NCBI RefSeq assembly: GCF_029277445.1
Contig: NZ_CP119566.1
Span: 2,606,001 to 2,670,000, forward strand
Length of the DNA stretch: 64,000 nt
Direction: 5' to 3'
Source: Pararhizobium qamdonense
GTDB taxonomy: Bacteria; Pseudomonadota; Alphaproteobacteria; Rhizobiales; Rhizobiaceae
In this document: positions 55,866 to 63,936 of the stretch, in pieces
Layout of the letters: the number at the start of each line of letters is the position of its first letter
Numbering within the stretch: position 1 is the first letter of the stretch
Position numbers and translations under genes: made by a program
Notes under the pieces: generated by a model
Told to the model about the DNA's origin: nothing
The model's database searches: none
Seen by the model: the letters and a program-made list of their open reading frames with translations, nothing else

Positions 55866-56716
55866 TCTTTCCCGGTCGCGACCGGCGTGTCTGCCCGGCT
55901 GCCCCATTCGGACCAGGAGCCGTCATAGAGCGTATTTTCGGTATGGCCCAGCGATTGCAGCGCCAGCATGATGATCGCAGCCGTGACGCCGGAACCGCAG
56001 GAGGTCACGACCGGCTTGTCGAGATCGATACCCGCAGCTTCGATCGTTGCGCGCAATTCGTCGAGCGGTTTCAGCTTGCCGCCGGTCGAGAAGACACCGG
56101 AAGGCAGGCTTTTGGCGCCGGGCATATGGCCGGACCGCATGCCGGCTCTCGGTTCGGCCTCCTCGCCGGTAAAACGCGCGGCACCGCGGGCATCGGCAAT
56201 CTGGCGGGAACCAGATTCGACGATGTCGCGCATCTGCGCAAACGAGGTGACGGCGTCCGCATCGAACTGCGGATGCAATGTTGCCGGCGCAGGCACCGGG
56301 ACCTCGGTGGTGACAGGACGGCCCTCGGCCTTCCAGCCGTCGAAACCGCCGTCCAGCACGAAGACAGACTTTGCGCCCATCGTGCGCAGCAGCCACCAGA
56401 CGCGCGGTGCGGTGAAGATGCCGGGGCCGTCGTAGACCACAATCGTGTCGGTCTCGCTGATGCCAAGTTCGCCGACGGACGCGGCAAACGATTCGGGCGA
56501 GGGGATGGTGTGGGGCAGGCCGCTGGTCAGGTCGGCAATGGCGTCCTGGTCGTAGAAGACGGCGCCGGGAATATGGCCAGCAGCGTATTCAGCTTTCGGA
56601 TCCCGCTTCTGTGCCGGCAGGTACCAGGCGGCATCGAGGATCTTGACGGACGAATCGGCGAGCCGCTGCTCAAGCCAGTCGGCGGAAACGACGAAAGCGC
56701 TTTTCTGTTCGGTCAT
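55862..56716 (-). CDS. sseA: 3-mercaptopyruvate sulfurtransferase
   Basis: This 284-residue two-domain rhodanese has its catalytic cysteine at C240 in the loop CGSGVTA, the form typical of 3-mercaptopyruvate sulfurtransferase rather than thiosulfate rhodanese. The N-terminal inactive domain has AAWYLPAQKRDPKAEY and HIPGAVFYD. It moves sulfur from 3-mercaptopyruvate to a thiol acceptor in cysteine breakdown. The start at 56716 follows GGAGAG; the frame runs back to 57016 as a shadow of alaX. It lies 4 bp downstream of alaX. Confidence 0.95.
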   Translation of the reverse strand: MTEQKSAFVVSADWLEQRLADSSVKILDAAWYLPAQKRDPKAEYAAGHIPGAVFYDQDAIADLTSGLPHTIPSPESFAASVGELGISETDTIVVYDGPGIFTAPRVWWLLRTMGAKSVFVLDGGFDGWKAEGRPVTTEVPVPAPATLHPQFDADAVTSFAQMRDIVESGSRQIADARGAARFTGEEAEPRAGMRSGHMPGAKSLPSGVFSTGGKLKPLDELRATIEAAGIDLDKPVVTSCGSGVTAAIIMLALQSLGHTENTLYDGSWSEWGSRADTPVATGKE

Positions 56717-56720
56717 CGAT

Positions 56721-57467
56721 TTACTCTCCGGTGGATGTGGCGTCCGGCGTGCCGAATCGGATGCGGAAACGCCGGTTTTCCTTGCCCTTCTTTTCGATCT
56801 TGGCGATGTAGACAGCGCCGACCTCCTGGGTCTCGGAGACATGCGTGCCGCCGCAGGGCTGGCTGTCAACAGACGCGTTGTCACCGATGCAGACCAAGCT
56901 GACCCGGCCAAGACCGATCGGCGGGCGGACATTCTTCGATTTGACGATATCGGGATTGGCAGCCAATTCCGCGTCGGTGATCCATTGCAGATAGATCGGG
57001 TGGTTGCCATCGACAAGCGCCATCATCGCTGCAGTCACCGCGTCCTTGTCGATGGTTTCGCTCATGTCGAAATCGACGCGGCTCTCGTCCTCGCCAACGG
57101 CCGCACCGGTGATCGGAAACTGGCAGACGACGGAGAGCAGGTGGCAGGCCGTATGCATGCGCATCAGCTTGTAGCGGCGCGGCCAGTCGATATGCAGCAC
57201 CAGCTTTTCGCCAACCAGCACGGGCGGTTGTTCGGCTGCCGGAACATGGATGATGATGTCCTTGGTATCGCCATGACGGGTGGTGGCGACTTCGATGCGG
57301 CTGCCGTCGGCGCGCTCGAAAAAGCCGCTATCGCCGGGCTGTCCGCCCGACGTTGCGTAAAAACAGGTCTGATCGAGTGTGATGCCGCCGTCTTCCCGAA
57401 TTCCCGTGACGATCGCCTCCGTGGTTGAAAGGTAGAAATCGTCGCGAAAAAGGGCAGTCGTTGTCAT
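56721..57467 (-). CDS. Alanyl-tRNA editing protein AlaX
   Basis: This 248-residue protein is a free-standing editing domain like that of alanyl-tRNA synthetase, which removes serine or glycine wrongly attached to tRNA-Ala. The zinc-binding motif is HTACH (about 143-147) with the second half CGGTHV (about 216-221). It also has the N-terminal beta-barrel segment (FYLSTTEAIV...LDQTCFYATSGGQPGDSG). It is co-transcribed with cysK (7 bp) and sseA (4 bp). Serine/cysteine metabolism next to serine editing is suggestive, but only by context. Confidence 0.93.
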   Translation of the reverse strand: MTTTALFRDDFYLSTTEAIVTGIREDGGITLDQTCFYATSGGQPGDSGFFERADGSRIEVATTRHGDTKDIIIHVPAAEQPPVLVGEKLVLHIDWPRRYKLMRMHTACHLLSVVCQFPITGAAVGEDESRVDFDMSETIDKDAVTAAMMALVDGNHPIYLQWITDAELAANPDIVKSKNVRPPIGLGRVSLVCIGDNASVDSQPCGGTHVSETQEVGAVYIAKIEKKGKENRRFRIRFGTPDATSTGE

Positions 57468-57474
57468 GAGATGC

Positions 57475-58515
57475 TTATCCGGCGGGTTCGTATGGGACTG
57501 TTATTCCGGAATTGCGCGTCAGCCAGGCCGGTACGGGAAGGCCTTTGGACTTCAGAAATGCCGGATTGAACAGTTTCGACTGATAGCGGTTACCATAGTC
57601 GCAGAGGATCGTCACGATGGTATGTCCCGGTCCCAGATCTTTTGCCAGCCGAATGGCGCCGGCAATGTTGATACCCGTCGAGCCGCCGAGGCAGAGACCT
57701 TCTTTTTCAACGAGATCGAAGACCAGCTGAACGGCTTCGGCATCCGGAATCTGATAGGCGAAATCCGGCGTGAACCCCTCCAGATTTGCGGTGATGCGGC
57801 CCTGTCCGATGCCCTCGGTGATCGACGAGCCCTCCGACTTCAGTTCGCCATGGGCGTAGAAATTGTAGAGTGCTGCCCCTTCCGGATCGGCGATACCGAT
57901 CTTGATGTCCGGGTTCTTCTGTTTCAGGCCGAGCGCGACGCCCGCCAGCGTGCCGCCGGAACCGACCGCGCAGATGAAGCCATCGACCTTGCCATCGGTA
58001 TCGCGCCAGATTTCCGCCGCCGTGGTTTCCACATGGGCATCGCGGTTGGCGACATTGTCGAACTGGTTGGCCCAGATCGCGCCATTCGGCTCGGTCTTAG
58101 CCAACTCCGCGGCAAGACGGCCGGACAGTTTCACGTAATTGTTGGGGTTCTTGTAGGCGACAGCGGGAACCTCGATGAGTTCGGCGCCGAGAAGCCGCAG
58201 CGCATCCTTCTTTTCCTCGCTCTGTGTCTCGGGGATGACGATCACCGTGCGATAGCCGAGCGCCTGGGCGACAAGCGCCAGACCAATACCGGTATTGCCG
58301 GCCGTGCCTTCGACGATCACGCCGCCCGGCCGCAACGCTCCGGACTTTTCGGCATGGCGGATGATCGAGAGTGCTGCGCGATCCTTGATCGACTGGCCCG
58401 GATTGAGAAACTCCGCCTTGCCGAGAATGGTGCATCCGGTTGCCTCAGATGCGCCCTTGAGGTGGATCAGCGGCGTGTTGCCGATGGCATCGAGAACGGA
58501 AGGCAGAACGGGCAT
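57475..58515 (-). CDS. cysK: Cysteine synthase A
   Basis: This 346-residue PLP enzyme of the cysteine synthase family makes cysteine from O-acetylserine and sulfide. The PLP lysine is K44 in NPGQSIKDRAA, the substrate loop is EGTAGNTGIGLA (about 68-79), and the PLP phosphate loop GSGGTLAG follows at about 187. The TAGNTG loop and longer C-terminus differ a little from the SGNTG of CysK, so a broader or different sulfur acceptor is possible. It is the first gene of the cysK-alaX-sseA-GNAT run, divergent from the ChrR-like gene. Confidence 0.9.
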   Translation of the reverse strand: MPVLPSVLDAIGNTPLIHLKGASEATGCTILGKAEFLNPGQSIKDRAALSIIRHAEKSGALRPGGVIVEGTAGNTGIGLALVAQALGYRTVIVIPETQSEEKKDALRLLGAELIEVPAVAYKNPNNYVKLSGRLAAELAKTEPNGAIWANQFDNVANRDAHVETTAAEIWRDTDGKVDGFICAVGSGGTLAGVALGLKQKNPDIKIGIADPEGAALYNFYAHGELKSEGSSITEGIGQGRITANLEGFTPDFAYQIPDAEAVQLVFDLVEKEGLCLGGSTGINIAGAIRLAKDLGPGHTIVTILCDYGNRYQSKLFNPAFLKSKGLPVPAWLTRNSGITVPYEPAG

Positions 58516-58817
58516 GATAAAACCTCTTGGCTGCGAATGGTTGCGCAGGGGAACCCTGGCGCCGGTGACAATTTTAACGGGACATGCAGGAACTGCCTAA
58601 GCCACATAAATGCGGGCAGCGCAACATGCCGTAATGCTAGCGTCTTTTCGCCCTACACACGCGTTGAAGCAAGAAATAGCGTTTCAACCCGGCGCTGTCG
58701 CGGGCAAAATTGACCCAAAATAGCCAGGGGCGTTTCGTTGACACGGTGATCCATTTGTTGCCCCTTGGCGTAATGGGGCAATCGTTTCCGTTACGGCAAA
58801 ACAGGTGAAGACAATCT
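58516..58817. other. Divergent intergenic region cysK / ChrR-like
   Basis: This 302-bp region contains the promoters of both genes. On the plus strand it holds the ECF11-like promoter listed separately, and a hairpin TTGCCCC (58758-58764) with GGGGCAA (58775-58781) that overlaps the spacer and -10 of that promoter. I see no reading frame or RNA gene. Confidence 0.5.
58747..58775 (+). promoter_or_regulatory. ECF11 (sigmaE/ChrR-type) promoter-like site
   Basis: TGATCC (58747-58752), 18 bp of spacer, then TAATG (58771-58775) fits the promoter pattern recognised by Rhodobacter sigmaE (TGATCC-N18-TAAGA) except in the last two bases. It lies 43 bp before the ChrR-like gene. The same GGTGATCC occurs at 59526-59533 before the SDR gene, but without an equally good -10. 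Confidence 0.55.
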
Positions 58818-59465
58818 ATGGCTGATTTTCAGCTGGATACAGTGGACGCCCTGATGGCACGCTATGCAGCCGGCATTCTGCCGGAACCGGCACGCGTTCT
58901 CGTCGAGGCACATCTCGAAATGCAAGCCGCCAACAGGCCCAAGGTCGCCGAGTTTGAAACGGTTGCCGGTGATATTCTGGAGCAGATGGAGCCGGTGTCT
59001 CTGACGTCGCGGGACGAGGCGCTGAGAGCCATATTTTCCGCTGCCCCTCTACGCCTGGCGGATGCGTCACCGCAGCAGCCCGTCACCGCATTTTTCCCCA
59101 AGGCAATCCGCGATTTTGCCGGGTTCGATGCAGCAGACATTCCCTGGAAGAGAAAGCTTCCGGGGTTCAAGGAATACAGTCTTGGAAAAATCGACGGTTG
59201 CGATGTCAGCTTCTTCTGGCTGAAGCCCGGACGAACCGTTCCAGCCCATACGCATGAGGGCTACGAGCTGTCGCTGGTTCTCGACGGCGCCTTCAACGAT
59301 ACGCGCGGACGCTTCGTCAAGGGTGACATTTCGGTGGCGGACGAGAGCATCGACCATCGTCCCGTGGCGGAGGCCGAATGCCCTTGCATCGGTTTTGCCG
59401 TCTCCCAGGCGCCGCTGAAACTGACCGGTTCATGGCGGCAGTTGCTGGGCGACATGATCGGTTGA
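58818..59465 (+). CDS. ChrR-like cupin anti-sigma factor lacking the N-terminal zinc ligands
   Basis: This 215-residue protein is built like ChrR: an N-terminal anti-sigma-like part and a C-terminal cupin. The cupin zinc ligands are kept at H144, H146, E150 and H180, matching H141, H143, E147 and H177 of R. sphaeroides ChrR at a constant offset of three. In the N-terminal domain the first ligand of the HxxxCxxC motif is present (H32) but the two cysteines are Gln36 and Asn39, and the early histidine is missing. The zinc site needed for standard sigma binding is therefore lost. No sigma factor gene is adjacent. An ECF11-like promoter lies upstream. Confidence 0.82.
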   Translation: MADFQLDTVDALMARYAAGILPEPARVLVEAHLEMQAANRPKVAEFETVAGDILEQMEPVSLTSRDEALRAIFSAAPLRLADASPQQPVTAFFPKAIRDFAGFDAADIPWKRKLPGFKEYSLGKIDGCDVSFFWLKPGRTVPAHTHEGYELSLVLDGAFNDTRGRFVKGDISVADESIDHRPVAEAECPCIGFAVSQAPLKLTGSWRQLLGDMIG

Positions 59466-59575
59466 TCATTCTGCCGAACAATGGCCCGAATGCGGGAACA
59501 AACTCAATTTCAATGCGTATTGTTTGGTGATCCCAAAGTTTCGGGCTCCGCAATGAAGCAGCGAAAGGAAATCCC

Positions 59576-60418
59576 ATGACCGATTTTGTCGCACACCCCG
59601 AGATGGGTCTGGCCTGGGTCACGGGAGCAAGTTCCGGCATCGGCCGCGCCCTGGCGCTGCGGCTGGTCAAGGACGGTTTCAATGTGGTCGTTACCGCGCG
59701 CGATCATGAAAAATTGGTCAAGCTGCAGCATGAATCTCCTGGTCCCGGCAAGATCATCGTGCTTGATGGCGATGTCACCGATCCGCGGGACATGGAACGG
59801 ATTCTGGCTGCGATCGAGTATGAGCACGGGCCTATGGCGCTCGCCGTCTTGAATGCCGGCGTCTATGTGGCTGTTCACGGCGAGGACCTGCATCGGGAGG
59901 ATTTTGAAAAGACGTTCGCCGTCAATCTGCATGGAACCGTCAACTGTCTGCTGCCGGCCGTGCGGCATATGAAGGCGAGGGGGCATGGCCAGATCGCCAT
60001 CGTCTCTTCCGTGACCGGCTATGGTGGCCTGCCGACCAGTGCGGCCTATGGTGCGACCAAGGCGGCGTTGATCAACATGGCGGAAAGCCTGAAGTTCGAT
60101 CTCGATAAGGTCGGCGTCCGCCTGCAGATCATCAATCCCGGCTTTGTCGAAACGGACGCGACGGCAAAGAACGAGTTCCCGATGCCGGCCCTTGTCAGCG
60201 CCGAAGTGGCTGCCGACCGGATTGCGGACGGCCTGAAATCCAGCGGCTTCGAGATTACCTTTCCCAAGCGTTTCACCTATGTGATGAAACTCATCAACCT
60301 CTTGCCCTACGGCCTGTATTTCTGGCTGGTCAACCGGGCCACGGGATGGAGGACGCGGCCGCTGGTCACAGGCGCTCCTCCCGTCGAGATCCTGGAGCGG
60401 GATCCGCAGGCGGTGTGA
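59576..60418 (+). CDS. Short-chain dehydrogenase/reductase
   Basis: This 280-residue SDR has the NAD(P)-binding motif TGASSGIGRAL (about 16-26) and the catalytic YGATK (Tyr and Lys four apart, about 157-161) after SSVTG. It has a hydrophobic C-terminal segment (YVMKLINLLPYGLYFWLVN) that suggests membrane association, as in lipid-acting SDRs. A GGTGATCC is seen 43 bp before the start. In Rhodobacter an SDR gene also belongs to the sigmaE/ChrR cluster with cfa-like genes, as far as I recall. It is convergent with the MFS gene. Confidence 0.92.
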   Translation: MTDFVAHPEMGLAWVTGASSGIGRALALRLVKDGFNVVVTARDHEKLVKLQHESPGPGKIIVLDGDVTDPRDMERILAAIEYEHGPMALAVLNAGVYVAVHGEDLHREDFEKTFAVNLHGTVNCLLPAVRHMKARGHGQIAIVSSVTGYGGLPTSAAYGATKAALINMAESLKFDLDKVGVRLQIINPGFVETDATAKNEFPMPALVSAEVAADRIADGLKSSGFEITFPKRFTYVMKLINLLPYGLYFWLVNRATGWRTRPLVTGAPPVEILERDPQAV

Positions 60419-60433
60419 TGGTCGCAGCCGCAC

Positions 60434-61774
60434 TCATTGGCGGATGCGTGATTGCAGGGTCTTCTGCGCCGCCTCGTCCAGCGGAAAATTCCACATCAGG
60501 GCGATCGCTGCGAGTTTGAGCGCAATGGGAACCCAGGCATAGATCGCGGCCAACGCAAACAGCGCGGTTTCGGTATTCTGTGCCGCAGGAGCCGGATCAA
60601 AGCCGAAAACGCTGAGCAGCGGAAAGACGATGCCGACGCCTACCGCCAGCGACAGCTTTGTCGCAAGTCCCCAGGCCGCGAAATAAAAGCCACTGCGCTG
60701 ATCGCCTGACTCTGCGGTATCGGCGTCAATGACGTCAGCCTGGATCGATGCCGGGAGTGTCAGATCGAGACCGAGCAGTAGCCCGGTGAGGGCACAGATT
60801 AGCGCGAAGGACACAAGTGCGCCCGCTGGTAGCAGCGGTGCGGCAGAAAAGATCACGCAGGCGGCGATCATGGCGATTGCCCATGCCCGGTGCTTGCCGA
60901 GCCTTCGCGCCATCAGCGCGGCAAGCGGGATGCCCGCGACGGCGCTCAGGAAATAGAGAAACAGCAGCGGTCCGCGCATATCCGGCAGTTGCAGCCGTGC
61001 CGAGACAAAATAGAGAAACAAAGTCGCCGGAATGCCGTTAGCAAGACCGTTCAGAAAGAAGGCAGCAATCAGCCGCAGGAACGGCCGGTTGCGGCCGAGA
61101 TAGGAAAGCGCCTGCCGCAGCGGCAGGGGCTTTCGCGTCAGGTTGGCGGGTTCCGGAACGATCCATATGGTCAGACCGCCGAAAGCGAGAAGCGTCACCG
61201 CGACCGTGATGCCAAGGACCGCGAGGCCGGAAAATCCGCGCTGTTTAAACCCGATGGCGAAGGGAAGCACGATCGCAATGAGAGTGCCAGCGAGCGTCAA
61301 GCCTTCCCGCGCCGAGGTCAGCCGCGTGCGGCCATGATAATCGGAGACGAGTTCGGCGCCCCAGGCGGAATAGGGCACGACGGCGAGCGTGAAACCCAGC
61401 GATGTCAGCATGCCCCACACCGTCAGCCACGCAATTCCTGCGCCGTCCGCAGGCCAATAGAGCATGAGCGCCGAGAGCGCGGCAACAGGCAAGGATATCA
61501 GGAAAAGCAGCCGGCGGCGGCCGAAGCTCGGATTGATCCGGTCGGCCGCATAGCCCGCCAATGGATCGGTTATCGCATCGAACAGGCGCACCAGCAAAAG
61601 CGCCCAGCCGACCGAGGCAATCGGCAGGCCCAGCGTTTCGCTATAATAGGTTGGAACGAGAGAATAAAGCGGAAGGCCCAGCGCTGCGAGCGGCGCTGCG
61701 GGCAGGGCATAGGCAAACAGCATCCGGCGGCTGACCGGCGTTCCGGCGCCGCCGCCGGTTGCGGGATTATTCAT
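60434..61774 (-). CDS. MFS transporter, GPH (sugar:cation symporter) type
   Basis: This 446-residue protein has about twelve transmembrane segments and the GPH/melibiose-type N-terminal signature (VGWALLLVRLFDAITDPLAGYAADR) with the FGRRRLLFLIS loop. The substrate is unknown. In the Rhodobacter sigmaE/ChrR locus a GPH-type transporter lies next to lipid-modifying genes, so a lipid or lysolipid could be carried, by analogy only. Its ATG overlaps the end of cfa by 8 bp, so the two are translationally coupled. A longer frame to 61936 is a shadow of cfa. Confidence 0.88.
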   Translation of the reverse strand: MNNPATGGGAGTPVSRRMLFAYALPAAPLAALGLPLYSLVPTYYSETLGLPIASVGWALLLVRLFDAITDPLAGYAADRINPSFGRRRLLFLISLPVAALSALMLYWPADGAGIAWLTVWGMLTSLGFTLAVVPYSAWGAELVSDYHGRTRLTSAREGLTLAGTLIAIVLPFAIGFKQRGFSGLAVLGITVAVTLLAFGGLTIWIVPEPANLTRKPLPLRQALSYLGRNRPFLRLIAAFFLNGLANGIPATLFLYFVSARLQLPDMRGPLLFLYFLSAVAGIPLAALMARRLGKHRAWAIAMIAACVIFSAAPLLPAGALVSFALICALTGLLLGLDLTLPASIQADVIDADTAESGDQRSGFYFAAWGLATKLSLAVGVGIVFPLLSVFGFDPAPAAQNTETALFALAAIYAWVPIALKLAAIALMWNFPLDEAAQKTLQSRIRQ

Positions 61775-63020
61775 ACACGATCTGTCGGACGTCGATGTTC
61801 TTTGCCCTGAAACCGGCTTCGCAATAGAACAGGTAGAACTCCCAGAGCCGCTTGAAGCGGATATCGAAGCCGAGCGGTTCGACTTTGTCCCAGACGCTCC
61901 AGAAGCGTTCGCGCCATTCGGCAAGTGTGCGGGCATAATCGAGCCCGAAGCCGAAATCGCCGCTGATCTTCAAACCCACCTTGCGTCCGAGTTCGATCAG
62001 ATGTTCGCGGGTCGGCAGCATGCCGCCGGGAAAGACGTATTTCTGGATGAAATCGGGATTTGCGCGGTATTCCTCGTAAGCTTCCGGCTTGATGGTGATG
62101 ATCTGCAAGGCAGCCTTGCCACCCGGCTTCAGGCAGCGTTGCAACTGCGAAAAATAAGCAGGCCAGTATTTTTCGCCGACGGCCTCGAACATTTCGATGG
62201 AGACGATCCGGTCATATACGCCCGTCTCGTCGCGATAATCCTGGAATTTGATATCGACCTTATCGGAAAGACCAGCGTTTTTCATGCGCTCGTTGGCGAA
62301 GGCCAGCTGTTCGCGGCTGATCGTCAGCCCCGTCACCTTGCAGCCGATTTCGCTGGCCGCATATTCGGCAAACCCACCCCAGCCGCAGCCGATCTCCAGC
62401 ACATGATGGCCGGCCTTGATGCCGGCGGCATCGGCCAGCGCCTTATATTTGGCGCGCTGGGCCGATTGCAGGTCGTTGGCACCCGTGGAATAGAGCGCGG
62501 AGGAATAGGTCATCGTCGGATCGAGCCATTCCTTGTAGAAGGCGTTGCCGAGATCGTAATGGGCGGAAATGTTCTTTTTCGATCCGGATTTCGTGTTGGC
62601 ATTCATCCAGTGGCGGAATTTTTCGACAAGCCGCAGCACGCCGCGCGCGCCATTGGAAAAATTACGGCCGACATCTGTATTGACGAGAAAGAGTTCGAGA
62701 AACGCCCCGACATCCGGGCTATCCCAGTCGCCGTCCATATAGCTTTCAGCAACGGCGATCGTGCCGCCGGTCAGCGCGCGCTGTGGTAAATTCCAGTTGT
62801 GCAAGGTAATGGACGCGACGGGACCCTGCGCCTTGCCTTTGATCACCACCGTGCGGCTATCCGGCAATGTCAGCTTCAGACATCCCGCCTGCATATGCAC
62901 AAGTCCGCGCAGCACCATCTGAGCTTTTGCGGGTAATCCTTTGACAATGCGTGATAAATTCTCAGCTGAAAGACGCTCGCCGTCCTTCGGGTCACAATAA
63001 CCGGTGCCTGCTGGGCTCAT
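61767..63020 (-). CDS. cfa: Cyclopropane-fatty-acyl-phospholipid synthase-like methyltransferase
   Basis: This 417-residue SAM-dependent enzyme acts on unsaturated acyl chains of membrane phospholipids. The SAM site is VLEIGCGWGGFAEYAA (about 197-212), and the active region has YDLGNAFYKEWLDPTMTYSSALY and SIEMFEAVGEKYW. It may be a classic cyclopropane synthase or a UfaM-type methylase of furan fatty acid synthesis; context does not decide. The ATG at 63020 follows GGAGGAT. It is coupled to the MFS gene downstream and lies 43 bp after DUF1365. Confidence 0.92.
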   Translation of the reverse strand: MSPAGTGYCDPKDGERLSAENLSRIVKGLPAKAQMVLRGLVHMQAGCLKLTLPDSRTVVIKGKAQGPVASITLHNWNLPQRALTGGTIAVAESYMDGDWDSPDVGAFLELFLVNTDVGRNFSNGARGVLRLVEKFRHWMNANTKSGSKKNISAHYDLGNAFYKEWLDPTMTYSSALYSTGANDLQSAQRAKYKALADAAGIKAGHHVLEIGCGWGGFAEYAASEIGCKVTGLTISREQLAFANERMKNAGLSDKVDIKFQDYRDETGVYDRIVSIEMFEAVGEKYWPAYFSQLQRCLKPGGKAALQIITIKPEAYEEYRANPDFIQKYVFPGGMLPTREHLIELGRKVGLKISGDFGFGLDYARTLAEWRERFWSVWDKVEPLGFDIRFKRLWEFYLFYCEAGFRAKNIDVRQIVYE

Positions 63021-63063
63021 TCGACAGATCCTCCGCAATCATTGCTCTTGACACAAAATAACC

Positions 63064-63936
63064 TCATTCCGCCGGACCGCCAACCTGGGATTCATGAGAA
63101 AAACCATGGCTTGTCCTTCGGCCCTGCTTCCAGGCGCTCGTCGGTTCGGGCGCTTGCGGCCGCGGGATATAGCGGACGCCTTTGATCCAGAGCTTCAACG
63201 CCTCCCAGTGAATCCCTGCAACGATCTTGAGTGTAAGATGCGGGATGCGTGCAACAAGACGCAAAATCTTGCCTGTTTTCAACGGCACCTGCACACCCGA
63301 AAAGGTGGCCGCCAGCAAGGGCCCTTCGGTGTCGGTTTCCAGAATACGCCAGCGGATCTCCTCTCCGGGCGGGAGCATGCGAAACTGATAGCGCATGGCC
63401 ATCGGAATGAACGGCGAGACATGAAACAGCTTGTCGCATTGCTGGCGGATGCCGGCATCCGAAACGTCGCCGGGTCCGATCGGGCAGACATAGGTATGGC
63501 GCTCGCCGAACGTGTTGCGGACCTCATAGACCATGGCACTCAGCGTGCCATCGTCCGCATAGGCATAGTAGACAGAGAGAGGATTGAAGACGAGGCCGAG
63601 GATGCGCGGGTAGCACACCAGAAGCACACGCGCCGGCCGCACCGCCAGGCCATTCTGCGCCAGGAGATCGTCGATATAGCTGCGCAGCGAAAGGCCATCC
63701 TTGCGGGTATGGTCCTTTTCATGGAACGAGAGAAGATTGCGGCGGTTGACCGAAAAGACTGCGCTCAAGCGGTCCGCTTCGTCCAGCCGGTCGAGATCGA
63801 CCATCAGCGAAAACACGTCATAGCTGAACCTGTGACCGACAGGCTTCATCCGCTGGTGCATGACCTGGCCGGAAAAGAGCACCGCCGCTTGCGCGGGTGG
63901 CGCTCCGTTCTTTGCCATGTGCGAGCCGGGACGCAT
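63064..63936 (-). CDS. DUF1365 protein
   Basis: This 290-residue protein matches DUF1365, which is almost always encoded beside a FAD-dependent amine-oxidase-like protein and a cfa gene, as here. Visible family segments are HQRMKPVGHRFSYDVFSLMVDLDRLDE, LVCYPRILGLVFNPLSVYYAY and VEVRNTFGERHTY-type sequence, then KLFHVSPFIPM. Its reaction is not established; a role in modifying unsaturated fatty acyl chains is inferred from the genomic linkage. The ATG directly follows the TAA of the upstream gene (TAAATG), with AAGGAGG 12 bp upstream. Confidence 0.9.
   Translation of the reverse strand: MRPGSHMAKNGAPPAQAAVLFSGQVMHQRMKPVGHRFSYDVFSLMVDLDRLDEADRLSAVFSVNRRNLLSFHEKDHTRKDGLSLRSYIDDLLAQNGLAVRPARVLLVCYPRILGLVFNPLSVYYAYADDGTLSAMVYEVRNTFGERHTYVCPIGPGDVSDAGIRQQCDKLFHVSPFIPMAMRYQFRMLPPGEEIRWRILETDTEGPLLAATFSGVQVPLKTGKILRLVARIPHLTLKIVAGIHWEALKLWIKGVRYIPRPQAPEPTSAWKQGRRTSHGFSHESQVGGPAE

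Noticed and set aside
56717..57016. 100-codon N-terminal extension of sseA
   Set aside because: It overlaps alaX in another frame, and the rhodanese fold begins at 56716 after a good ribosome-binding site.
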